A stretch of 9,919 nucleotides of DNA from an uncultured Anaerovibrio sp. (GCA_902785445.1 CACZYN010000054.1:1-9919); one strand, 5' to 3'; counted from the first letter of the stretch, positions 1-6,605 are shown. Program-made: numbers and translations. Notes: a model not told the origin generated them from the letters alone.

Positions 1-1
1 C

Positions 2-205
2 GGGCCGGGCGATTTCTTCGGCACGCGGCAGCACGGGCTCCCGGCCTTTAAGGTTGGAAATCTGGAAATGGATCTCAAAACCTTACAGGACGCGCAGGCC
101 GCCGCCGCGACCTTTGCCGTCTCCGAGGAGCTTCCGAGCCGCGCCGAGTATCAGCCGTTGATGGCGCGAATTCAGGCGCTGTTTGCCAGTACAGACGTAT
201 CATGA
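2..205 (+). CDS. recG: RecG ATP-dependent DNA helicase, C-terminal end (partial)
   Basis: The frame is open from base 2 to the TGA at 203-205 and gives the last 67 residues of a protein whose start lies outside the window. It opens with GPGDFFGTRQHGLP, the highly conserved block near the end of RecG helicases, followed by the usual variable tail. RecG is a monomeric superfamily 2 helicase that remodels stalled replication forks and migrates Holliday junctions; the full protein is normally about 680-700 residues, so roughly a tenth is present. The reading frame is GC-rich, with GCC, GCG and CGC codons common, unlike the genes beyond position ~500. The next gene starts 27 bases downstream with its own ribosome site, so the two were probably co-transcribed. 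Identification rests on this one conserved block but is fairly secure. Confidence 0.85.
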   Translation, partial: GPGDFFGTRQHGLPAFKVGNLEMDLKTLQDAQAAAATFAVSEELPSRAEYQPLMARIQALFASTDVS

Positions 206-232
206 ACAGACAATTGTTACAGGAGGAACGAT

Positions 233-487
233 ATGAGAAGCGAATTACAACAGCTTTGCAAGCGCTATGTGACCGCCAAGCAGACCGTCAAGGGGCAGTT
301 TGGCTTTGAAAGCACTCACATCTACCCAATCTGCGCGAACATCTTCTGCGCCAAGGGCATCCTGCCGGACGCTGAACAGCTTGCGGCCTGCAAAAAACTG
401 CTCAAGGCGGAAACCGGCTCGTTTTCCAACTTCCGGGGCAATCTGCTCGCACCGATCACCTGTATGCTGGCTGCCGGGGGAAACCCT
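233..487 (+). other. DUF4003-like N-terminal segment (truncated gene start)
   Basis: Residues 1 to ~85 of the frame carry the pattern expected at the start of DUF4003 proteins: a helical opening around LCKRYVTAKQ, then YPICANIF, a spacer rich in Leu, Lys and Glu, then GSFSNFRGN and a run ending in AAGGNP. In the family this is only the first quarter of the protein. The codon choice (CTG, GCC, AAC, ATC, CTC) matches the recG fragment just upstream and differs from the peptidase that follows. The family name is recalled from the conserved SNFRG-type block and was not checked by a profile search. The function of the family is unknown. Confidence 0.6.
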
Positions 488-2407
488 TGGCTTGACGTAA
501 GCGTTATCGATAAAAAGCATGACCGGCAGGTCTTTTCCGCCCAGGATAATTTTTATTCCTACAGCAATAATTCCTGGTTGGATGATATAAGATCCCACGG
601 TATAAGCTCTCACTACGATGTATTTGATGACGTAAACAGTGATGTAAATATCAAGCTGGCCAGAATACTGGAGGATCGGAGTTATTTTACCCACGATAGT
701 GCCATTTGCCAAAAGGTTTATGACATGGTAAAGAATTGGAACAAGCGGGATAAAATCGGTTTGGCTCCTCTCCAGGAAGATGTTCAGGCCATTGAGTCCA
801 TCCAGACCCTGGCCGATATGGATAACTACCTTATTGGGGAGGAGGTACCCGCCAGCGGCTTAATGGAGCCGGACATGCAGACGGATCTAAATGATTCGTC
901 AAGATATGTTATGAGTATTATTCCCATGGGACTTACCCTGGGGGATTCAGCAGAATACAGCAAATTGACGGAGCTGGGCAAGCGCACCAAAAAGGCTAAC
1001 GATGTGGCCGTGGAAAAAATGCTTCGTTTGCTGAAATATGACGATGAAGCGGTAAAACAAAAGATTGCGGCCATGTACCGGTTGGAGTACGCCTTGGCCG
1101 GGAAAATTCATACCCAGGAGGAAATGGCCAAAGCCGATTATGTAAAGCGGGTGAATAATCCTGTTACCCTGGAGCAGATAAAGGAAATGGCTGGCCGTTA
1201 TCCGATTGTGGCCTTGCTGGAAAAATACGGACTTAGTACGGCCGAGCGGTTTACCGTGCCAAATCCTGATTATATACGGGCTGTGGCGGCCTACTACAAT
1301 GAAGAGCATTTACAGGAAATGAAGGACACCCTGGTGGCCTATCGGATGCTGGAAAATCTAGAGGTTTTAAATACAGCGGCCAATGATATTGCCATGGAGC
1401 GCAACATGGCTATTCGGGGCTTTAAGAGTAATTTGCCGGATTGGTTCCGGGGCGTGGAATATGTGAAAGGTGTTCTGCCAGGTCCCTTGTCCAATTTATA
1501 TGCTGAGGCCTATTGCAATAATGAGATGAAAAAGGATATTGAGGGGATTATCGGCGATGTGTGCAGTTATTACAAAACCATGCTGCAGGATGAGCCCTTC
1601 TTGTCACCGGAAGTAAAGACAAAAGCCATTCATAAGCTGGACAGCCTGACCGTGCGGGCTTGCATGCCGGATAAAAGCAAAAACTGGAAAAATATCAAGT
1701 TCAACAAATGCAAAAATCTGTTGGATATCCATAAAGCCCTGCTTAAGTGGGAAATTTCTGAAATCGTGGCCAAGATAAATGGCCCGGTGGAGCAGGATTG
1801 GACCCCGGCTTACACGGTGAATGCCAATTATAAGTTGACGGATAATTCCATTAATATTCCCGCTGGCATATTGAATGGCGTATTTTACCAAAACGACTTT
1901 ACCTACGAGGAAAAGTTGGGGGGCATCGGCATGGTAATTGCCCACGAAATAACCCACGGCTTTGATACCAATGGTTCCCAGTTCGATGAAAAGGGCAATG
2001 TAAAGAACTGGTGGACCGAGGCGGATAAGGCAGCCTTTGATAAGCGGGCGGCCAAGGTAATAGATTACTTTAATGGCATAACCGTTTATGACGGCCTTAA
2101 CTGCAACGGGGAAATCAATAAAGCAGAAGCCATAGCTGATATGGGGGCCATGAAGTGTATGCTGTCCATGGCCAAGAAGAAGCCGGATTTTGATTACAAA
2201 AAGTTTTTCAGCCATTACGCTTCTCTTTGGCAGAGCGTGTACACCAAGGAATACGGCGAGGAGCTGGTGCGGACCGATGCCCATCCGTTGCCATATTTAC
2301 GGGTAAACGTTTGTGTTCAGCAGTTTGATGAATTTAACGCTACCTACAATGTAAAGCCAGGTGATAAGATGTATCTGGCACCGGAAAATCGCATATTGGT
2401 ATGGTAA
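233..2407 (+). CDS. Chimeric ORF: DUF4003-like N-terminus fused to M13 zinc metallopeptidase
   Basis: This 724-residue frame starts at ATG 233 with AGGAGG at 221-226, six bases upstream. Residues 1 to ~85 (YPICANIF, then TGSFSNFRGN) resemble the start of DUF4003 proteins, a family of unknown function whose members are about 300 residues long. From about residue 101 (AQDNFYSYSNNSWL) to the end it matches the M13 family of neprilysin/PepO-like endopeptidases, which cleave oligopeptides. The zinc site HEITH lies at 571-575, the third ligand is E632 and its partner D636 in EAIAD. The substrate-binding VNANY block precedes HEITH, and the C-terminal RVN and KPGDKMYL blocks are intact. M13 proteins of this kind are about 620-700 residues, so the peptidase part is near full length. 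No signal peptide is visible. No in-frame start with a ribosome site lies near the domain boundary, so the peptidase as read here depends on the foreign start. It may be a real fusion or an assembly joint. Confidence 0.8.
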   Translation: MRSELQQLCKRYVTAKQTVKGQFGFESTHIYPICANIFCAKGILPDAEQLAACKKLLKAETGSFSNFRGNLLAPITCMLAAGGNPWLDVSVIDKKHDRQVFSAQDNFYSYSNNSWLDDIRSHGISSHYDVFDDVNSDVNIKLARILEDRSYFTHDSAICQKVYDMVKNWNKRDKIGLAPLQEDVQAIESIQTLADMDNYLIGEEVPASGLMEPDMQTDLNDSSRYVMSIIPMGLTLGDSAEYSKLTELGKRTKKANDVAVEKMLRLLKYDDEAVKQKIAAMYRLEYALAGKIHTQEEMAKADYVKRVNNPVTLEQIKEMAGRYPIVALLEKYGLSTAERFTVPNPDYIRAVAAYYNEEHLQEMKDTLVAYRMLENLEVLNTAANDIAMERNMAIRGFKSNLPDWFRGVEYVKGVLPGPLSNLYAEAYCNNEMKKDIEGIIGDVCSYYKTMLQDEPFLSPEVKTKAIHKLDSLTVRACMPDKSKNWKNIKFNKCKNLLDIHKALLKWEISEIVAKINGPVEQDWTPAYTVNANYKLTDNSINIPAGILNGVFYQNDFTYEEKLGGIGMVIAHEITHGFDTNGSQFDEKGNVKNWWTEADKAAFDKRAAKVIDYFNGITVYDGLNCNGEINKAEAIADMGAMKCMLSMAKKKPDFDYKKFFSHYASLWQSVYTKEYGEELVRTDAHPLPYLRVNVCVQQFDEFNATYNVKPGDKMYLAPENRILVW
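485..540 (+). other. Composition and domain break point inside the chimeric ORF
   Basis: The DUF4003-like similarity stops around codon 85 (position ~487) and the M13 similarity starts around codons 101-105 (positions ~533-545). By eye, the 480 bases before this stretch are markedly richer in G and C than the several hundred after it, where TTT, AAT, GAT, ATA and GTA codons become common. No repeat, insertion-sequence end or attachment-like sequence is visible across the joint. The reading frame is continuous across it. Confidence 0.55.
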
Positions 2408-2410
2408 AGA

Positions 2411-2454
2411 AAAGGGATTGAAAATGCCGAGGCACTTTCAATCCCTTTATTTTT
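2411..2454. terminator. Bidirectional intrinsic terminator between converging genes
   Basis: A long inverted repeat pairs AAAGGGATTGAAAATGCC (2411-2428) with GGCACTTTCAATCCCTTT (2431-2448), with one mismatch and a loop of about four bases once the innermost pairs open. On the plus strand it is followed by TTTATTTTT (2446-2454). On the minus strand the reverse complement ends in TTTTCTTT, so it can also stop the antiporter transcript. It sits between the stop of the peptidase frame (2407) and the end of the antiporter gene (2464). Confidence 0.9.
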
Positions 2455-2463
2455 AGGATGAGG

Positions 2464-3771
2464 TCAATCGATTTTTGGTAAAAACACAAATAAGATGGAG
2501 CTTACCAGCAACAGATAAGGGTAAAGCAAAAATGGCAATACCATAAAGGCTGTTATCTCACATCCCAGACTAATGGCGATGGAAACTGCTACCAGCATCT
2601 GGGCTCCGTATGGCAATATCCCCTGGAAAATACAGGAAAAGGTATCCAACAGGGAGGCGGTTTCCTTAGGGGAGATATCATAGCTGTTGGAAATCTCCTT
2701 GGCAATAGGATTGGTCATTACAATGGCCACGGTGTTGTTGGCGGTGGCAATATCCATAAAACCTACCAGCATGCCAATACCCAGCATGCCACCCTTTTTG
2801 GTGCTAAAAATTTTATGCACAGTGGACAGCAGGGCGTTAAAGCCACCATTATAAGCAATAAGCCCGCCGATGGCAGATACCAAAATGGCTACCATGGAGG
2901 TTTCAAACATACCCGCCGTACCCTTGCCGATATTGGTCATGTAGTCGATGAAGGCAATTTCTCCGGTGCCCAACATGAGCGCTGTACCGCAAAGAATGCC
3001 CACCAGCAGTACCAGGAAAACATTAAAGCCCATGATGCCGCCGATTAATACCAAAAGGTAGGGAACAATCTGTATCAGCTGATAGTCCTTAATCTGCAGC
3101 TCCCCAACGCTTTGCTGGGCAGATAAGAAGTAGAGGACTATCACTGTAAGAATAGCGGCTGGAATGGCAATTTTAAAGTTTGCCTTAAACTTATCCTGCA
3201 TGGCACAACCCTGACCGTTGCAGGCGGCAATGGTGGTATCGGAAATGAAGGAAAGGTTGTCCCCGAACATGGCACCACCCATAACGGTGCCCACACAAAG
3301 GGGAATGGAAAAGCCCGTGCTGTTGCCCACGGCAATAGCAATAGGCACAATCAAGGTTATGGTGCCTACGGAGGTGCCCATAGCCAGGGAAACAAAGGCA
3401 CTGATTAAAAACAGCAAAGGAATGGCATAGTCGGCTGGTATTAAGGACAAGAGGAAATAGGCCACGCTTTCGGCACTGCTGCGTCCTAATACCCCAACAA
3501 ATACTCCGGCCATAAGGAAAATTAAAATCATGGTGATAATATTGGGATCAGCCATATTGTTGGCCATGATTTTCAGCTTTTCGTTCATGTTTATTTTATT
3601 GGCTTGCAGACAGGCCAGCCCCAGGGCTATAAGAAATATCACCACAACGGATACGTTGTAAAAGCCCATGGGTATTTGCATTACATATTCAAAGGTTATA
3701 CCCAATCCCAAATACAGGAATACAAACACAGCAATGGGGAGTAATGCTGCAAAACTACTTTTATTTTCCAC
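2464..3771 (-). CDS. NhaC-family Na+/H+ antiporter
   Basis: This 435-residue, very hydrophobic inner-membrane protein has about 11-12 predicted membrane spans. Its motifs are those of the NhaC family in the ion transporter superfamily: MGTSVGT at 131-137, GGAMFGDNLSFISDTT at 165-180, and in the second half DIATANNT at 340-347 and GILPYGAQ near 384-391. These two related halves fit the inverted-repeat fold of such carriers. NhaC proteins exchange protons for Na+ across the membrane and help in pH and sodium balance, though some relatives move organic acids with Na+ (for example malate-lactate exchange), so the substrate is not settled. The start is GTG at 3769-3771, with AGGAGG at 3779-3784 on the minus strand, six bases away. 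Length is normal and nothing appears broken. It stands alone, transcribed divergently from the DUF805 gene and converging on the peptidase. Confidence 0.88.
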   Translation of the reverse strand: MENKSSFAALLPIAVFVFLYLGLGITFEYVMQIPMGFYNVSVVVIFLIALGLACLQANKINMNEKLKIMANNMADPNIITMILIFLMAGVFVGVLGRSSAESVAYFLLSLIPADYAIPLLFLISAFVSLAMGTSVGTITLIVPIAIAVGNSTGFSIPLCVGTVMGGAMFGDNLSFISDTTIAACNGQGCAMQDKFKANFKIAIPAAILTVIVLYFLSAQQSVGELQIKDYQLIQIVPYLLVLIGGIMGFNVFLVLLVGILCGTALMLGTGEIAFIDYMTNIGKGTAGMFETSMVAILVSAIGGLIAYNGGFNALLSTVHKIFSTKKGGMLGIGMLVGFMDIATANNTVAIVMTNPIAKEISNSYDISPKETASLLDTFSCIFQGILPYGAQMLVAVSIAISLGCEITAFMVLPFLLYPYLLLVSSILFVFLPKID

Positions 3772-3806
3772 AATAATCCTCCTGAAAATATACTAATAGC
3801 GCACTG

Positions 3807-3828
3807 ACTGACTTATGGATATGTCAGT
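3807..3828. promoter_or_regulatory. Inverted repeat in the NhaC leader, possible operator
   Basis: ACTGAC (3807-3812) and GTCAGT (3823-3828) form a perfect six-base inverted repeat with a 10-base centre. A second direct copy of ACTGAC overlaps it at 3803-3808. The repeat lies just downstream of the expected transcription start of the antiporter gene, where a repressor could block transcription. It could equally be a weak hairpin in the leader RNA, or chance. Confidence 0.35.
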
Positions 3829-3838
3829 ACACTAGGTC

Positions 3839-3867
3839 ATTATACCCCAGTTAAGAAAATTTTTCCA
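3839..3867 (-). promoter_or_regulatory. Promoter of the NhaC-family gene
   Basis: On the minus strand a perfect -10 box, TATAAT, is read from 3844 to 3839, with a partial -35 box TGGAAA read from 3867 to 3862 (four of six consensus bases). The spacer is 17 bases. Transcription would begin near 3832, leaving a leader of about 60 bases before the GTG start. Confidence 0.6.
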
Positions 3868-3904
3868 TTATTGGCTGACCTTTGTCCTTTTTTGTGTGGA
3901 TGTT

Positions 3905-3933
3905 AGGACAAGTGATATTAATTATGATACAAT
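3905..3933 (+). promoter_or_regulatory. Promoter of the zinc-ribbon DUF805 gene
   Basis: AGGACA (3905-3910) is a four-of-six -35 box, followed by 17 bases and TACAAT (3928-3933) preceded by TGA, giving an extended -10. Transcription would begin near 3940, downstream of the ATG at 3896, which argues that the ATG at 3968 is the real start of the gene. Confidence 0.6.
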
Positions 3934-3967
3934 AGCTAAGAAGTATATTATAGTGGAGATGATAAAT

Positions 3968-4666
3968 ATGGCAAAATTTTGTCCAAATTGTGGTGAACGA
4001 GTTGAAGAAAATATAGCTTTTTGTCCAGAGTGCGGGCAGAAATTTGAAGCTGCACCAGCGCAGCCACAGCAGCCAATGCAGCAGGAGCAATTTAATCAGC
4101 CGGTTCAGCCACAGCAGCCAGTACAGCAGCCTATGCAACAGCCAGGTCAGCCGATGAATTATCAAAATGGCTATAACCCATATGGTCAGCAGCAACCAAA
4201 TGGTTTCCAACAGCCACCTTATGGGGGCGTTGGTGTAGGTCCGCTGCCAGACAACATAGCTCAAGCCTTTAAGTGGACCACCTATACCGGTCGTTTAAAT
4301 CGTCAGAGATATTTTTTCCGGGGGCTTGGACTGGGATTTCTGGCCTTTGTAATTTTAATGGTGTTTGGAACCATTGGCATAGCCGGAGGTATGAAGGAAG
4401 AGCTGGCCTTAGGCTTGGGATTCCTGTTAGCCATGCCGCTAATCGTATTGAGTTTGTTTAACTCCATAAAACGGGCTCACGACCTTGATAAGCCAGGTTG
4501 GCAGGCGATTGTTCAGGCTTTGCCGGGCTGGGTGGATGTATTTACCACTAATCAGGCAGTTACTGTTGTAGCCGGCTTGGTGGGCTTGATTTTGGGCATT
4601 TATCTCTTATTCTTTAAGGGAACCGAGGGACCTAACCAGTATGGCGATGACCCATTGAGATATTAA
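3968..4666 (+). CDS. Zinc-ribbon, Gln/Pro-linker, DUF805 membrane protein
   Basis: The protein has 232 residues if the ATG at 3968 is used. GGAG at 3955-3958 lies nine bases upstream, while the in-frame ATG at 3896 precedes the likely transcription start and the ATG at 3959 abuts the ribosome site. Residues 4-23 form a zinc ribbon with CPNC (C5, C8) and CPEC (C19, C22). Residues ~28-85 are a low-complexity linker rich in Gln and Pro. From ~102 to the end is a DUF805 domain: GRLNRQRYFF at 108-117, membrane spans near 119-141, 145-165 and 196-216, RAHDLDKPGW at 169-178, and GTEGPNQYGDDP at 218-229. DUF805 proteins are small bacterial inner-membrane proteins of unknown function. The ribbon is expected to face the cytoplasm and may bind a partner, but its role cannot be inferred. 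It is a single-gene unit. Confidence 0.85.
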   Translation: MAKFCPNCGERVEENIAFCPECGQKFEAAPAQPQQPMQQEQFNQPVQPQQPVQQPMQQPGQPMNYQNGYNPYGQQQPNGFQQPPYGGVGVGPLPDNIAQAFKWTTYTGRLNRQRYFFRGLGLGFLAFVILMVFGTIGIAGGMKEELALGLGFLLAMPLIVLSLFNSIKRAHDLDKPGWQAIVQALPGWVDVFTTNQAVTVVAGLVGLILGIYLLFFKGTEGPNQYGDDPLRY

Positions 4667-4697
4667 TAAACTAAAATAATTAATTTAAAACCACTTC

Positions 4698-4726
4698 TTG
4701 CATAATATTATTAGTTAAAATATAAT
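4698..4726 (+). promoter_or_regulatory. Promoter of yifB
   Basis: TATAAT at 4721-4726 is a perfect -10 box, preceded by 17 bases and a weak -35 box TTGCAT (4698-4703, three of six). The surrounding 4667-4745 is very rich in A and T. Transcription would start near 4733, about 30 bases before the chosen start codon. No clear terminator for the upstream gene is visible in this gap. Confidence 0.5.
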
Positions 4727-4762
4727 TTATAATTAATAGTATTATGTTTAGGGGTGGTTTTT

Positions 4763-6292
4763 GTGTTTGCAAAATGTTGTGGTGTCACCACAGTGGGGGT
4801 GGATGGTCAGATAATCGATGTGGAGGTAGATGTGGCCAATGGCCTACCCGGCATCGAAATGATTGGCTTACCGGATACCATGGTGCGGGAAGCCAAGGAA
4901 AGGGTCAGAACCGCGGTAAAAAACTCCGGGATAAAGATTATGCCCCAGAAAGTAACCATTAATCTTGCTCCGGCGGGACTTAGAAAGGACAGCCCCGGTT
5001 TGGATCTGCCCATTGCCATGGCCATTCTGGTGGCTTATGGTGTTTTGTCCCAGGCCAGCTTAGAGGGGAATTTATTTTCCGGGGAGTTATCTCTGGAAGG
5101 GCAGGTACGAGGAGTTACTGGTATTCTACCCATGGCCATAAAGGCCAAGGAACAGGGCTTCAAGGCCTTTTTCGTGGCTGGAGAGAATGTCAATGAGGCC
5201 CTGCTGGTGGAGGGGTTAAGGGTCTACCGGGTGGATAGCCTTCAGGAATTAGTTGAGTTTCTTACGGGGAAAGTGTCCTGGGAGCCGGCGGTAGCAGTGG
5301 AAAATGAGCAGGAAACTAATGAAGAGGTTATTGAGGATTTTGCCGATGTCCAAGGGCAGTTTGTGGCCAAGCGGGCCTTTGAAATAGCTGCTGCCGGGGG
5401 ACATAATATTTTGCTGGTGGGCAGCCCGGGGGCCGGGAAAACCATGTTGGCCCGACGCCTGAATTCCATATTACCGGCGATGACCCTGCAAGAGGCCTTG
5501 GAGGTAACGAAGATTTATAGCGTTTCCGGCCTGTTAAAGAAAAACAGCGGCCTGATTACCCAGCGTCCCTTTCGCAGCCCCCATCACACCACCTCCTCGG
5601 TTGCCATGATCGGGGGCGGCTCCATACCCCATCCCGGAGAAGTAAGCCTTAGCCATAACGGAGTCTTATTTTTGGATGAACTGCCGGAATTCCACAAGCA
5701 GACTTTGGAAGCACTGCGTCAACCCTTGGAGGATGGGGAGGTAAGCATTGCCCGGGTAAATGCCTCCCTGACCTTTCCCTCCCGTATACTTCTCTGCTGT
5801 TCCATGAACCCATGTCCCTGCGGGTATTATCATGATCCGGACAAACAGTGTGAGTGTTCCTATGCGGAAATCAAGCGCTATAATCGGAAAATTTCTGGTC
5901 CGTTGCTGGACCGGATAGATATCCAAATCCGGGTACCCCGGGTTACCTATAATGAACTGACCAGAAAGGAAAAAGCCGAGAGTTCGGCGGTTATTCGCCA
6001 AAGGGTCTCCGCAGCTAGAAACCGCCAGCTAAAGAGGCTGGAAAAATATGGCATTGTCTGCAACGCCCAGATGACCAGTTCCATATTAAAGAAAACCTGC
6101 CACATTGCCCCCGAGGCCCAAAATCTTCTTAAAGCGGCCTTTATTGAAAAAAATATGTCCGCCCGTTCCTTTGATCGAGTAAAAAAGGTGGCCCAAACCA
6201 TCGCTGATCTGGCCAACAGTGATGAAATCACAGCTGCCCATCTCGCCGAGGCCATACAGTTGCGAAATGATATTGGCATCAATTATGAATAA
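4763..6292 (+). CDS. yifB: YifB/ComM family Mg-chelatase-like AAA+ ATPase
   Basis: This 509-residue cytoplasmic ATPase has the usual three parts: an N-terminal Lon-like ChlI domain (about 5-165, with VDVANGLPGIEMIGLPD and NLAPAGLRKDSPGLDLP), a central AAA+ domain (about 195-400), and a C-terminal Mg-chelatase-type domain (about 400-505). The AAA+ core has Walker A GSPGAGKT at 220-227, Walker B VLFLDE at 301-306, the NPCPCG block with C351, C353, C363 and C365, and DRID at 383-386 with the likely arginine finger. The family includes ComM, a helicase that extends branch migration during integration of transforming DNA in naturally competent bacteria. I chose the GTG at 4763 because the product then begins MFAKCCGVTT, the usual start of the family, and AGGGGTGG lies at 4750-4757; the GTG at 4754 overlaps that ribosome site. 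The gene appears intact. dprA, often next to it, is not here. Confidence 0.93.
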   Translation: MFAKCCGVTTVGVDGQIIDVEVDVANGLPGIEMIGLPDTMVREAKERVRTAVKNSGIKIMPQKVTINLAPAGLRKDSPGLDLPIAMAILVAYGVLSQASLEGNLFSGELSLEGQVRGVTGILPMAIKAKEQGFKAFFVAGENVNEALLVEGLRVYRVDSLQELVEFLTGKVSWEPAVAVENEQETNEEVIEDFADVQGQFVAKRAFEIAAAGGHNILLVGSPGAGKTMLARRLNSILPAMTLQEALEVTKIYSVSGLLKKNSGLITQRPFRSPHHTTSSVAMIGGGSIPHPGEVSLSHNGVLFLDELPEFHKQTLEALRQPLEDGEVSIARVNASLTFPSRILLCCSMNPCPCGYYHDPDKQCECSYAEIKRYNRKISGPLLDRIDIQIRVPRVTYNELTRKEKAESSAVIRQRVSAARNRQLKRLEKYGIVCNAQMTSSILKKTCHIAPEAQNLLKAAFIEKNMSARSFDRVKKVAQTIADLANSDEITAAHLAEAIQLRNDIGINYE

Positions 6293-6307
6293 TATATTTC
6301 TACCCTA

Positions 6308-6336
6308 TTGCTAAAAGTGTTCACCTATGATACAAT
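6308..6336 (+). promoter_or_regulatory. Promoter of the T-box leader and ileS
   Basis: TTGCTA (6308-6313, four of six) is followed by 17 bases and TACAAT (6331-6336), with a TGA directly before it that makes an extended -10. The 11 bases TATGATACAAT (6326-6336) are identical to those at the DUF805 gene promoter. Transcription should begin near 6343, just before the T-box Stem I. Confidence 0.6.
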
Positions 6337-6342
6337 GACACA

Positions 6343-6605
6343 CAGTTTAAAACACAAATTCAATGATGAAGACAGTAGTTTGTCAGTGAAAATCCTAGCG
6401 AGCTGGGGATGGTGGAAGCCCGGCAGGAGTAGCGGCAAATGAACATCACTTCGGAGCAGCAGGTCAAAATGCCCTGGCATAATGCTTTGGCAGAGTAGGC
6501 TGAGCCGGGATCTCCCGTTACAGAGATAGTATATGCTGGTATACGAAATAGGTGGTATAGTGAAGCCAGGCTTCATCCTGTTTTGGGGTGGAGCCTTTTA
6601 TTTTG
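6343..6605 (+). ncRNA. T-box riboswitch with isoleucine specifier (ileS leader)
   Basis: This leader senses uncharged tRNA-Ile and controls ileS by transcription antitermination. Stem I is visible from GATGAAGACAG (~6364), through AGCGAGCTGG and the distal loop GGTGGAAGCC (6410-6419), to the specifier loop GAACATCACT (6441-6450). There ATC at 6445-6447 is an Ile codon and so would pair with the tRNA-Ile anticodon. Further hairpins follow: CGGG/CCCG (6506-6517), and GTATA/TATAC (6529-6544) in the Stem III position. The antiterminator pairs AGG (6550-6552) with CCT (6577-6579) and GTGAAG (6560-6565) with CTTCAT (6571-6576), leaving the seven-base bulge TGGTATA (6553-6559). Its TGGT part can pair with the tRNA ACCA end. 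The last two bulge bases differ from the usual TGGNACC. The competing terminator follows. Confidence 0.93.
6569..6605 (+). terminator. T-box regulated terminator
   Basis: GGCTTCATCC (6569-6578) pairs with GGGTGGAGCC (6586-6595) through ten base pairs including two G-U pairs, with a seven-base loop. TTTTATTTT follows. The left arm overlaps the antiterminator, so the two structures exclude each other, as required for the switch. Confidence 0.88.

Noticed and set aside
245..712. A 155-codon minus-strand frame crossing the composition break
   Set aside because: It crosses the same joint as the plus-strand frame, but its product shows no familiar domain and it lacks a ribosome site. The plus strand has a strong one.
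1604..2284. A 226-codon minus-strand frame inside the peptidase gene
   Set aside because: The plus strand there encodes the conserved M13 zinc site, so this frame is a shadow of it.
3896..3967. A longer N-terminus for the DUF805 protein starting at ATG 3896
   Set aside because: The likely promoter (3905-3933) lies downstream of this ATG, and the zinc ribbon begins directly after the ATG at 3968, which has a well-placed ribosome site.
4687..4761. Inverted repeat AAAACCAC / GTGGTTTT around the yifB start, as a terminator or attenuator
   Set aside because: The arms are about 60 bases apart, and the left arm lies upstream of the likely yifB transcription start, so no useful hairpin would form in that RNA. 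Chance in AT-rich sequence is likely.
4744..4962. ATG at 4744 opening a 72-codon frame over the yifB start
   Set aside because: It is out of frame with the conserved YifB N-terminus and its product, rich in Gly, Trp and Arg, matches nothing.
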